Assembly: GCF_000626635.1 (NCBI RefSeq)
Contig: NZ_CP007451.1
Span: 2,170,001-2,234,000 of the forward strand
From: Draconibacterium orientale
Lineage (GTDB): Bacteria; Bacteroidota; Bacteroidia; Bacteroidales; Prolixibacteraceae
DNA length: 64,000 bases
Direction: 5' to 3'
The notes below the pieces were generated by a model. That model had not been told where the DNA came from. It saw nothing but the letters and a program-made list of their open reading frames with translations, and searched no databases. The position numbers and the translations under genes were made by a program. This document shows, one piece after another, positions 43,770 through 52,313 of this stretch (within the stretch, counting starts at the first letter, position 1; each line of letters opens with the position of its first letter).

Positions 43770-45140
43770 CTAATTTGGCTCGGTGGAAAATAATAAGTTC
43801 ACACCAAACGACAAATTTAAATTTTTTGCCTTAGATGGTTGCACCAGCCGGGCAATATTATTTGTTGCCAGGTAAAGTTGTACTCCTCTGGCCGTGTAGC
43901 TACAGGCAAAACCGGGCATAACCTGCTTAATGTTATAAAGATTCAGTCCGCTGCTTAATTCGAAACGGGTTCCTAAAAGCAGATTGAAATAGCCCGCTAA
44001 ATAGTTGTTGGCATCTCCGTTGTAGTAAGTGAAGTTGTTGGCAAAATTCAGCGTCATTCCATCGTTTATCCGGTGTGTTACCATCAGGTTTAGCGTTACC
44101 GGAAGCAGTTCGTACCGGCGCTGGGCAAAAGCCTCAGATGTTGTTTTATAGGGCAGCGAATCAGTTAGGGCATCTAAAGCTGCCCGGGGTTCAAAATAGT
44201 AAGCGGCAGCAGAGTCGGAAGACTGGTAGAGATGCGTATAATCTATCGACCCGACGAAGGTATTTTTATAAGCCTTGTAGTTTAAGGTGGTAAAAGCAAT
44301 ATCGGTAATTGCCGCCGCAACGGTGGTTTCTTTGTTTAGCTGGTAGGTGAACCCCAAATCGATGCCGGCTCCCATATTTTTGAACTTAAAAAAGTAATCT
44401 CCGGCAGTAAAATCGGTTTTTATACTTGTTTTTCCTTTAAGCGGGTCGTACTGCACATCAATTGGGCCTGAAATTCGATAACTACCTTCCGGAATAACTT
44501 GCAGAACCTTCCTGTCTTCATCGGTGTGTACTATTACATTTAGGTTTTGGATGTCGTAAAACGCGCGGCCAAACAGCACTTTTGGTCGTATGCCAACACT
44601 TAGTTTCCTGTTAACTTGTTTGGCATACGAAAAAGCCAGTTCTCTGAAAACTTGTGTTTTAAACGAGAAGGGGCCAAATTCTTCTTCCTGCCCATAATAG
44701 GGAAGAAGCCCCTGATCGATAAATTTCAGAAACTCGTGATCGAAATTTCCCCAACCCAGAGCTCGTTCCGAAAGGGAAAAACTTAAGGTTCGTTTATCGT
44801 TTCGGTGACTTAAATAAACAAGTGGCAGCGTTGCATAAGCTACAGCATCGCCGGGTTTGCCTAGAGACGTGTAAAAATTATCGAAGCTATAATCGAAGTT
44901 TTCGGTAAAGAAATAATCGGCCGAAAAATTAGCATTCCAGTGAAGTGCGGCTCCTGACAAAACCGGAAGACCAATCACCAGCTTTTCGGTTTTATTATGA
45001 AATGCCGGATTGGACTGCGACGATTGACTCACCTCCGACAAAAATTGCAGCGGATTTCCGCTTTGTGCTGTTGCCGGAATTTTGCAAAGTGCAGTAAGCA
45101 GAATGAGTACGAATCCTATTTTTACGGCTAAGTTTTTCAT
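43770..45140 (-). CDS. DUF5723 family outer-membrane beta-barrel protein
   Basis: A 456-residue protein with a signal peptide (IGFVLILLTALCKIPATAQS) and alternating hydrophobic/polar strands typical of a barrel: TLSFSLSERALGWGN, ELAFSYAKQVNRKLSVGI and GIDLGFTYQLNKETTVAAAI. The early word SQSNPAFHNKTEKLVIGLPV is the DUF5723 start, where 'NPAF' follows the signal. The family resembles PorV/FadL-type barrels, but its cargo is not known. It is the first gene of the pair with DUF4834. Confidence 0.82.
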   Translation of the reverse strand: MKNLAVKIGFVLILLTALCKIPATAQSGNPLQFLSEVSQSSQSNPAFHNKTEKLVIGLPVLSGAALHWNANFSADYFFTENFDYSFDNFYTSLGKPGDAVAYATLPLVYLSHRNDKRTLSFSLSERALGWGNFDHEFLKFIDQGLLPYYGQEEEFGPFSFKTQVFRELAFSYAKQVNRKLSVGIRPKVLFGRAFYDIQNLNVIVHTDEDRKVLQVIPEGSYRISGPIDVQYDPLKGKTSIKTDFTAGDYFFKFKNMGAGIDLGFTYQLNKETTVAAAITDIAFTTLNYKAYKNTFVGSIDYTHLYQSSDSAAAYYFEPRAALDALTDSLPYKTTSEAFAQRRYELLPVTLNLMVTHRINDGMTLNFANNFTYYNGDANNYLAGYFNLLLGTRFELSSGLNLYNIKQVMPGFACSYTARGVQLYLATNNIARLVQPSKAKNLNLSFGVNLLFSTEPN

Positions 45141-45285
45141 TTAACGATAACGATTATTTATACGCTAACACGCCGCTGGCGGAGAATACGCAAATAATCA
45201 TTTCCCTTCAGGAAAATCATTTTACCTTTTTGTTTAAATACAACGTAAAAATATGGTTTCTATTTGATTCGGAATGTTTTGGTCG

Positions 45286-45311
45286 CAAAAAAAAGGTGGA
45301 GTCTCCACCTT
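45286..45311 (-). terminator. Rho-independent terminator downstream of the head-GIN genes
   Basis: AAGGTGGA/TCCACCTT forms an 8-bp stem with a 3-nt loop, and on the minus strand eight T follow. It lies about 145 bp beyond the 45457 gene, after the palindrome at 45329-45450. Confidence 0.75.
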
Positions 45312-45328
45312 GATATGTTTAGAAAAAC

Positions 45329-45450
45329 GAACGGTGATAACACTGATTAAACTGATTTTTGCTGATTTGTATGTCTGCTAATTTTTCGATTGCAAACTTG
45401 TTGTTACCTGTTTTCAGCGAAAATCAGAAAAATCTGTGTCATCAGCGTTC
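45329..45450. repeat. Long imperfect palindrome between the DUF5723 and head-GIN genes
   Basis: GAACGGTGATAACACTGATT at the left is mirrored by a right arm ending GTGTCATCAGCGTTC, with further pairing of CTGATTTTTGCTGATTT against AGCGAAAATCAGAAAAATC. The gap 45141-45456 has no gene. This is a different sequence family from the other palindromes in the window. Confidence 0.65.
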
Positions 45451-45456
45451 TGCTAA

Positions 45457-46170
45457 TTATCGCTGGCTAACATCGCCACCGCTCGATTCATCGATGTCTC
45501 TGATGGCGGGATTTCCATGGTAATTAATGTCCGATCCGCTGCTGGCATTGGCATACAGTTCGTCGCTAACACTCACGGTAATATCTGATCCGCTGCTGGC
45601 ATTGGCATGGCAAATTACCGATTCAAGACTGCCGGCTTTAATATCTGAGCCACTGCTGGCATCAACGCGAAGTGTTTTTACCTTGCCATGTAATCTGGCA
45701 TCGCTGCCACTGCTGGTATCAACCGACAGATTTTTGTAAAAAACTTCAATCTCCAAATCCGAGCCGCTGCTGCAGCTTACCTCAAGCGATTCGCCTTCCA
45801 GCGTATTGGTCGATCCCACATCGGAGCCCGATGAGGCCGAAAGCTCTTTCAGCTCTTTTACGGTAACATAAACTTTTCTGGTTTCGTTGCCGCTGCTCCA
45901 GTTAAACCAGTTGCGGCGTTTCATGTAAATTTTAAGTGTTCCGCCTTCCACTTCGGTAATCAGATCGTTAATCAGGTCATCGTCGGCAACAACTTTTACT
46001 TCTTCGGCATTGCCCATTGTAAGGTAAAGGTCGATTCCGGTTGATACTTTTATGGCATTAAAACCACTGATTTGGCGCGTTTGGGTTTCGTCGCGGTTTC
46101 CGGCAAGTACTGTTCCGTAGCTGGTAACAGCAATCATAACCAGGAATAGAAATTTTGAGAATGTTTTCAT
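45457..46170 (-). CDS. Secreted head-GIN (DUF2807) protein 1
   Basis: A 237-residue protein with a signal peptide (FLFLVMIAVTSYGTVLAGN) and the DUF2807 head-GIN beta-helix. It opens IKVSTGIDLYLTMGNAEEVK, then shows the word SSGSD eight or so times at about 20-residue spacing (for example ELSASSGSDVGST, LRVDASSGSDIKAG). The repeats form rungs of a parallel beta-helix, like adhesin-type domains. It is likely to be exported to the cell envelope; partner unknown. A relative of the same length lies at 46345, so this is a tandem duplicate pair. Confidence 0.85.
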   Translation of the reverse strand: MKTFSKFLFLVMIAVTSYGTVLAGNRDETQTRQISGFNAIKVSTGIDLYLTMGNAEEVKVVADDDLINDLITEVEGGTLKIYMKRRNWFNWSSGNETRKVYVTVKELKELSASSGSDVGSTNTLEGESLEVSCSSGSDLEIEVFYKNLSVDTSSGSDARLHGKVKTLRVDASSGSDIKAGSLESVICHANASSGSDITVSVSDELYANASSGSDINYHGNPAIRDIDESSGGDVSQR

Positions 46171-46344
46171 ACGATTAAATTGTTTGCTTATTAAGCATCG
46201 TATGGAATTCGCATTTTGAATTTAATTTAAATTTCAATTGGTGTGAATCCATATTATATGCTCATTTCATGTGCTTTATTTTTGTTTTTTTTGAATTGAG
46301 ACTGTTGAAAAGACGTAGCCAAAAATGGAAAGTTACAGTTGTGG

Positions 46345-47058
46345 CTAATTTTTTATCACATTTCCGCCCGACGATTTGCTTATTTCTATACTTGGCGGAT
46401 TGCCGTTATAAAAAACATTGCCACCGCTGCTGGCAGTTGCCTGCAGTTCGTTTTCGGTGCTTAACCAAATGTTGGCACCGCTGCTAACATTTGCCCGGGC
46501 CGATTTTGCTTTTAAATCTCCGGCTTTAATGTTCGATCCCGAACTGGCTTTGGCGTTTATTGAACTGGCATTTCCTTCGAGAAAAATATTCGATCCCGAA
46601 CTGGCTTTCGCTTCTACCGCACCGGCATTAAGCGAGAAGGTTAAATTGGCACCCGACGAAACCGAAAGATCGATGTCGTTTACTTTTAATACATTTTCAG
46701 AATACACATTGCTGCCCGATGATGATTTCGCTGCTTCGAGTTGTGGCAGTGTAACAAATACTTTCAGGCTGCTTGCATTTCGAATGATGTCGATGGCTTT
46801 TATTTGTAGTTCCTCACCGTGTAGCTCGGTAACAATGCTGTTGTGCAGGTTTTCATCGGCTTCAACAACTACTTTATAATCGTTTCCCATGGTAACATAA
46901 ACATTCATTCCGCGACTTACATCTAAAGCATTAAAATCTTCAAGATTCCGCTCCTCGGTGGTTACATTTCCATTTCCTTTAACGGTTGATTGCAATAAAC
47001 ACGAAGAAGTAAAAAGCGATAAAATGATGGCCGAAAGCAATACTGTAAACTGTTTCAT
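46345..47058 (-). CDS. Secreted head-GIN (DUF2807) lipoprotein-like protein 2
   Basis: A 237-residue DUF2807 protein, upstream tandem neighbour of the 45457 gene. Its leader LLSAIILSLFTSSCLLQSTV contains a lipobox-like LFTSSC, so it is probably a lipoprotein, unlike its neighbour, which has a plain signal peptide. Repeats read EAKASSGSNIFLEG, NAKASSGSNIKAGD and RANVSSGANIWLS, using SSGSN/SSGAN where the neighbour uses SSGSD. The head motif is LDVSRGMNVYVTMGNDYKVV. The gene gap to 46170 is 174 bp, so the two may be transcribed separately. Confidence 0.85.
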   Translation of the reverse strand: MKQFTVLLSAIILSLFTSSCLLQSTVKGNGNVTTEERNLEDFNALDVSRGMNVYVTMGNDYKVVVEADENLHNSIVTELHGEELQIKAIDIIRNASSLKVFVTLPQLEAAKSSSGSNVYSENVLKVNDIDLSVSSGANLTFSLNAGAVEAKASSGSNIFLEGNASSINAKASSGSNIKAGDLKAKSARANVSSGANIWLSTENELQATASSGGNVFYNGNPPSIEISKSSGGNVIKN

Positions 47059-47199
47059 AACTTATTGTCTGGTTTATAATTGTTATGCAAATTATTGAAA
47101 CCATACGAATACCGGAGATTATTTCGTTAAACCGGGGTATTTTGTCGGTAAGCAGGAATTGAACGCAGAGAATTTAGAATGATAATTAACTTTTTTAGA

Positions 47200-47760
47200 A
47201 GTAGGAAGAAAGTTTTCAGTTTACAGTAAATCGAATCTACTGTGTCCTATGTCTCTATGTGGTTCAAAGAAATCTTCGTGCCTTTGAGTCTTCGTGTTTA
47301 AAAGTTTTCTACCACAAAGTTGCACAAAGACGAAAAACTCGAAACTCGCAGCCCGAAACTCGTTACCCAAATGAATTTCGATTGCAGTAGGAAGAAAGTT
47401 CTCAGTTGGCAGTTTAGCAACGTGAATTCTATGCGCTTAGCGCGTAAATCGAACCTATTGTGTTCTATGTTTCTATGTAGTTCAAAAAAACTTAGTGTCT
47501 TGGCGTCTTCGTGTTTAAAAATTTTCTACCGCAAAGTTGCACAATGAAGGACACAAAGTTGCACAAAGACGAAAAACCCGAAACTTGCAGCCCGAAACTC
47601 GTTACCCAAATGAAATTCGATTGCAGTAGGAAGAAAGTTCTCAGTTGGCAGTTAGCAGCGCCAATTCTATGCGCTTAGCGCGTAAATCGAATCTATTGTG
47701 TTCTATGTTTCTATGTAGTTCAAAAAAACTTAGTGTCTTGGCGTCTTAGTGTTTAAATAT
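47200..47760 (-). repeat. Dispersed ~250-bp repeat, third location (inverted, tandem)
   Basis: Two to three copies in the opposite orientation to those at 14822 and 43150. Shared words are CTATGTTTCTATGTAGTTCA, CTTAGTGTCTTGGCGTCTT, CACAAAGTTGCACAAAGACG and AGGAAGAAAGTTCTCAGTTG. The whole 1047-bp gap (47059-48105) has no credible gene; besides these repeats it has a hairpin AGCCGG/CCGGCT at about 47772-47795 and the promoter word at 48050. Confidence 0.85.
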
Positions 47761-48049
47761 TCAATCAGAAAAAAGCCGGCAAATTAAATTACCGGCTCCC
47801 AAAACATCTATCTATTAACCACTAAGCACCGTGTTTAAAACGATCACGGGTTGTTGGTTTCGTGGAAATTACATCCGATTTTTAAGATTTTGACGGCGTA
47901 GTTACAAAAAGGTTTAATGCTGCGTTTTTTTAACGACCTTTAACTTTTCGGCGTTAAAAATGTTCTACCATAAGCATAAACAGTTGGTTTTAATATAAAT
48001 TAACGTAATGGATTACCGGCTGGCGTTACCGATATCAGGCAAGATTTGT

Positions 48050-48057
48050 TACTTTTG
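48050..48057 (+). promoter_or_regulatory. Candidate -7 element for the S41 protease gene
   Basis: TACTTTTG matches TAnnTTTG exactly, 48 nt upstream of the ATG at 48106. It is the same octamer as before coaX, DUF177 and the wbpI-type gene. Confidence 0.4.
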
Positions 48058-48105
48058 GCAGTTCGGTACAATTGTGCTGAAAGTGAATTCAGAAAAGAAG
48101 GAATT

Positions 48106-49773
48106 ATGAAGAAAAGATTATTAATAGGAATAACGATAGTTGCGGTAATTGGTATTAGCTTTTTCAGCTTTACCCGCGACGAGAAGAATTTTGAAATTGC
48201 AAAGAATCTGGATATTTACCATACCTTGTTTCGCGAGTTGAACATGTTTTATGTTGACGAAGTGAATCCGAACGACCTGGTAAAAACCAGTATTGATGAA
48301 ATGTTATCCTCGCTTGATCCTTATACGAATTATATTTCGGAAGATCAGATGGAAGATTTTCGGTTTATGACCACCGGCGAATATGCAGGTATCGGAGCGT
48401 TAATCAGCAAACAAAACGACAACATTATTATTGCCGAACCTTACGAGGGATTTCCGGCACAGAAATTTGGCATAAAAGCGGGCGACATTATTCTTGAGGT
48501 TTCGGGGAAAGATACCAAAGATATGAACACCGAGGATGTGAGCACGCTGTTAAAAGGGCCGGCCAACAAACCTGTTACCATAAAATTACAGCGACCCGGC
48601 CAGAAAAAGCCTTTTACCGTTGATGTTGTTCGCCAAAAAATCAGTATCGACGCTGTTCCTTATTACGGAATGATCGATCAGAATACGGCCTACATTCGGT
48701 TATCGAATTTTACAACCAACTGTAGCGAAGATGTAAAAAAGGCTTTCCTGGAACTAAAAGAAAATAATCCTGACGGACTAATCCTCGACCTGCGAGGCAA
48801 TCCGGGCGGTTTATTGGTTGAAGCTGTAAAAATCGTAAACCTCTTTGTGCCGAAAGGCGAAGAAATTGTTAGCACCCGCGGTAAAGTAAAACAGTGGGAC
48901 AAAGTGTATAAAGCAACGGCTGAACCTTTGGACACCACAATGAAAATTGCCGTTCTGGTAAACAGCGGATCGGCATCGGCATCCGAAATTGTTTCAGGGG
49001 CTATTCAGGATCTCGACCGCGGAATTATTGTGGGTACACGCACATTTGGAAAGGGATTGGTACAAACCACGCGCGATTTAAGCTACAATACAAAACTGAA
49101 AGTTACTACCGCTAAATATTACATTCCGAGTGGCCGTTGTATTCAGGCGCTGGATTACTCACACCGCAACGAAGACGGTAGTGTAGGACACGTTCCTGAT
49201 TCGCTTATTTCTGAGTTTACAACAAAAAAAGGCCGTAAAGTTTACGATGGCGGTGGTGTTGTTCCTGATGTGAAAATTGAAGGCGACAAACTCAGCAGTT
49301 TAAGTATCGAGCTGGTTACCCGTTTTTTAATTTTCGATTTTGCCACTAAATATTCAAACGAAAACGAAAGTATTCCGGAGCCGGAAGAATTTTCGATTAC
49401 CGATGACATTTACCGGCAGTTTGCCGATTTTGTTGAACAAAGCGGCTTTAACTACGAATCGGCATCGCAAGACGATTTAAAAGAGTTGTTGGAGACGGCA
49501 AAATACGAAAAGTATTACGAGCTGGCGAAAGAGGAGTTTGATGCACTGGCAGCCAAAATTGAACCGGATTTGGATAAAGACTTAGCGGCGTTCAGACCGG
49601 AAATCAGCGATTTGCTCGAAAGCGAGATTGTTTCGCGTTTTTATTACCAAAAAGGATCGATAAGAGCATCGATTAACGACGACAAAGGAATTGCAAAAAC
49701 AATAGAAGCATTACATTCTGAAACAGCTTATGCCGCTTATTTTAAGCCCGGGCTGGTAGTTGGAATGAACTAA
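48106..49773 (+). CDS. S41 family C-terminal processing peptidase
   Basis: A 555-residue periplasmic tail-specific protease. An N-terminal signal anchor (LLIGITIVAVIGISFFSF) is followed by a helical cap, a PDZ domain (about 90-175, with AQKFGIKAGDIILEVSGKDT) and the S41 core. The catalytic dyad is Ser291 in NSGSASASEIVSG and Lys316 in GTRTFGKGLVQTT, 25 residues apart as usual, with LRGNPGGLL before it. It trims or degrades proteins with exposed C-termini. I start at ATG 48106; upstream codons overlap the promoter region and lack a signal peptide. A terminator follows. Confidence 0.93.
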   Translation: MKKRLLIGITIVAVIGISFFSFTRDEKNFEIAKNLDIYHTLFRELNMFYVDEVNPNDLVKTSIDEMLSSLDPYTNYISEDQMEDFRFMTTGEYAGIGALISKQNDNIIIAEPYEGFPAQKFGIKAGDIILEVSGKDTKDMNTEDVSTLLKGPANKPVTIKLQRPGQKKPFTVDVVRQKISIDAVPYYGMIDQNTAYIRLSNFTTNCSEDVKKAFLELKENNPDGLILDLRGNPGGLLVEAVKIVNLFVPKGEEIVSTRGKVKQWDKVYKATAEPLDTTMKIAVLVNSGSASASEIVSGAIQDLDRGIIVGTRTFGKGLVQTTRDLSYNTKLKVTTAKYYIPSGRCIQALDYSHRNEDGSVGHVPDSLISEFTTKKGRKVYDGGGVVPDVKIEGDKLSSLSIELVTRFLIFDFATKYSNENESIPEPEEFSITDDIYRQFADFVEQSGFNYESASQDDLKELLETAKYEKYYELAKEEFDALAAKIEPDLDKDLAAFRPEISDLLESEIVSRFYYQKGSIRASINDDKGIAKTIEALHSETAYAAYFKPGLVVGMN

Positions 49774-49795
49774 GAAATACGTTTCTTACAGGAAG

Positions 49796-49830
49796 AAAGG
49801 AGGTCTTTTTTAAAAGGTCTCCTTTTTTTT
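49796..49830 (+). terminator. Rho-independent terminator of the S41 protease gene
   Basis: AAAGGAG and CTCCTTT with an internal CTTTT/AAAAG pairing form a hairpin followed by eight T, 22 bp past the stop. Confidence 0.8.
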
Positions 49831-49947
49831 CAACCATACTGCCCATTCGTTGTTGGAATAATTAAACGAAATCATTAACGCCCTTAAAACTTTTCAAATC
49901 TGTCGGTTTTTAGTACTTTTCTAACTCCAATTGTTTGATAAAGAGTT

Positions 49948-50793
49948 ATGACATTTAAAGAGATTTTAAATACTGAACTATACAGCAAAGGAGATTTTAC
50001 AATTACAGTTTACAACATCTTTCTGATACTAATTGTAGTTCTGATTACCTTAATTGCGCTAAAAATAGTCCGGCGTTTTTTCAAGCGTTTCATAAATAAG
50101 CAAGAAGCCGAACGGCGCTCGTATTGGTCGATTTACCTGATATTGAGGTATATCGTATGGGTGATTATTATCGTTTTTCTTTTAGAGTCGTCGGGATTTA
50201 GAGTGTCGGTTTTACTGGCCAGTATTACGGCCCTTTTGGTGGGTGTTGGTTTTGGTATTCAGCAGCTGTTCAGCGATATCGCCTCGGGGATTGTATTGCT
50301 GGTAGAACGCAACCTGCAGATTAACGATGTTATTCAGCTGCAAGACGGAACCGTGGGGCGGGTAATACATATCGGGTTACGCACATCGCGATTAAAAACC
50401 CGCGACGATATTATTCAGGTTGTGCCTAATTCTAATTTTGTAAACGATAAAATTATCAACTGGAGCCACATGGATTACAACACCCGCTTTTCGGTTGATG
50501 TGGGTGTGGCTTACGGATCCGACACCAGGCTGGTAACTCAGATTCTGCTCGATTGTGCTGCAAAAAACAACAATGTTTCGCATTCGCCAAAACCTTTTGT
50601 CAGGTTTAATAATTTTGGCGATTCGGCACTCGAATTTCAGGTTTTCTTTTGGGTGCGCGAATCGTTTTACGTTGAAAATACAAAGAGCGAGTTGCGTTAC
50701 GCCATCGATGATGAGTTTCGGAAAAATGGCGTGCAAATTCCTTTCCCGCAGCACGATATACACATTAAAAGTACTGTTGAACAACCAAAATAA
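49948..50793 (+). CDS. MscS family mechanosensitive channel 1
   Basis: A 281-residue small-conductance channel with three N-terminal helices (about 22-40, 65-83, 90-112). The pore-lining third helix and following strand read LVGVGFGIQQLFSDIASGIV and LQINDVIQLQDGTVGRVIHI. The C-terminal cage follows, ending HDIHIKS. Such channels release solutes on hypo-osmotic shock. It is followed 14 bp later by a second MscS-type gene. The two proteins differ in length and sequence, so this is not a recent duplication. Confidence 0.93.
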   Translation: MTFKEILNTELYSKGDFTITVYNIFLILIVVLITLIALKIVRRFFKRFINKQEAERRSYWSIYLILRYIVWVIIIVFLLESSGFRVSVLLASITALLVGVGFGIQQLFSDIASGIVLLVERNLQINDVIQLQDGTVGRVIHIGLRTSRLKTRDDIIQVVPNSNFVNDKIINWSHMDYNTRFSVDVGVAYGSDTRLVTQILLDCAAKNNNVSHSPKPFVRFNNFGDSALEFQVFFWVRESFYVENTKSELRYAIDDEFRKNGVQIPFPQHDIHIKSTVEQPK

Positions 50794-50807
50794 ACTACAC
50801 TTTTTAT

Positions 50808-51761
50808 ATGAAGAAAATCATCAAATTTATTATCCCGTTTTTATTGCTGCTTATAGCGGTATATTTTCTGGTTTTTGTCGAAAAGCGCGAACTGGTTTCA
50901 CCCGATTATTATAACTTTTTTAAAAAAGCAGGTTCCATTTTGCTCATCGTAAGTATTGCATGGAGTTTGATGGCCATTTTGCGTGCCTTTAAAAAGGTTA
51001 TCCTTTCCAAATTCGACACTTCAAAAGAAGATAATTTACGCCAGCGCAAGTTTCTTACGCAATTCAATATCATGGAAAGTATTATTTATTTCCTGATTGT
51101 TTTAATCGCAATTGGAGCCTCGTTAATGTTGTTCGAAGAAGTGAGGCAGCTGGGAATCAGTCTTTTTGCATCGGCAGGTGTTGCCGGTATTATTATTGGT
51201 TTTGCAGCACAAAAACTTATTGCAACCGTTTTGGCCGGGTTGCAAATTGCCATTACCCAGCCCATTCGTATCGACGATGTGGTTGTTATTGAAAATGAAT
51301 GGGGACGAATTGAAGAAATTACACTTACCTATGTGGTGGTAAAAATCTGGGATCAGCGCCGTTTGGTGGTTCCATCCACGTATTTTTTCGAAAAACCATT
51401 TCAGAACTGGACACGAACCTCTGCTGAGATTTTGGGAACCGTGTTTTTATATACCGATTACCATGTGTCGTTCGATGCGTTGCGCAAAGAGCTAACCCGC
51501 CTGCTTGAAAGCACTCCGCTGTGGGATAAACGGGTGAATGTGTTGCAGGTTACCGATGCCAAAGAATATGGTGTTGAAATACGAGCTTTGGTAAGTGCCA
51601 AAGACTCGCCAACTGCATGGGATTTGCGGGTTTTTATCCGCGAGAAAATGATTGAATTTATTCAGAAGAATTACCCCGAAAGTTTACCGCGAACGCGTGT
51701 TGTATTTGAACAGGGAGAACAAAAGTCAACCACCGATTTGCTAAACAAAACAAAAGCCTAA
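50808..51761 (+). CDS. MscS family mechanosensitive channel 2
   Basis: A 317-residue MscS protein. It has an N-terminal helix (FIIPFLLLLIAVYFLVFV), two further helices and the pore segment ASAGVAGIIIGFAAQKLI, then VLAGLQIAITQPIRIDDVVV and VKIWDQRRLVVPSTYFFEKP, a version typical of MscS-like YnaI/YbdG-type proteins with an 'I-W-D-x-R-R' turn. The short gap after the first channel suggests cotranscription. The next gene, a DNPH1-like hydrolase, starts only 6 bp after the stop, so it may belong to the same transcript. Confidence 0.92.
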   Translation: MKKIIKFIIPFLLLLIAVYFLVFVEKRELVSPDYYNFFKKAGSILLIVSIAWSLMAILRAFKKVILSKFDTSKEDNLRQRKFLTQFNIMESIIYFLIVLIAIGASLMLFEEVRQLGISLFASAGVAGIIIGFAAQKLIATVLAGLQIAITQPIRIDDVVVIENEWGRIEEITLTYVVVKIWDQRRLVVPSTYFFEKPFQNWTRTSAEILGTVFLYTDYHVSFDALRKELTRLLESTPLWDKRVNVLQVTDAKEYGVEIRALVSAKDSPTAWDLRVFIREKMIEFIQKNYPESLPRTRVVFEQGEQKSTTDLLNKTKA

Positions 51762-51767
51762 ATATTA

Positions 51768-52196
51768 ATGAAGATTTATTTTGCCGGTTCTATACGTGGA
51801 GGCAGACAAGATGCCGCCCTGTACGAACAAATCATTCAATACCTGAAATCGTTTGGCGAAGTGCTGACTGAGCATGTTGGCGATCCGGCATTAACCAGTG
51901 CCGGCGACGATGGGCCAAACGATCAGTTTATTCACGATCGCGATTTGAAATGGCTGCAAAGCTCCGATGTAATTGTGGCTGAAGTAACTGCCGTTTCGAT
52001 GGGAGTTGGTTACGAAATTGGCCGGGCAGTGGAAATGGGAAAACCGGTGCTATGTCTTTTTCGCGAAGGGCCAAAACACAATTTATCAGCTATGATTGCC
52101 GGGAGTAAAGACGTTGTACTTATTCATTATTCAGATATTGAGGAACTTAAAAAGCCACTTCAGGGAAATTTGTTTTCTTTTAAGGCATCTAAATAG
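51768..52196 (+). CDS. 2'-deoxynucleoside 5'-phosphate N-hydrolase-like protein (DNPH1/Rcl)
   Basis: A 142-residue member of the nucleoside 2-deoxyribosyltransferase superfamily. MKIYFAGSIRGGRQDAALYE and the following EVLTEHVGDP are close to DNPH1 (Rcl), which cleaves deoxyribose-phosphate from 5'-monophosphates and so removes abnormal nucleotides. The catalytic Glu is Glu83 in MGVGYEIGRAVEMGKP. The C-terminal LSAMIAGS supplies the phosphate-binding Ser. Position after two channels is probably incidental. Deoxyribosyltransferase activity is an alternative. Confidence 0.85.
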   Translation: MKIYFAGSIRGGRQDAALYEQIIQYLKSFGEVLTEHVGDPALTSAGDDGPNDQFIHDRDLKWLQSSDVIVAEVTAVSMGVGYEIGRAVEMGKPVLCLFREGPKHNLSAMIAGSKDVVLIHYSDIEELKKPLQGNLFSFKASK

Positions 52197-52313
52197 AATT
52201 AACATTATCAGGGCGAATACATTTTTTAATTTTTCATTGCGTCCTTTTGACAAATTCAATTATCTTGTGTCGAATTTCGAAAAACATTTGATCACTAATA
52301 AAAATCTAAACCT

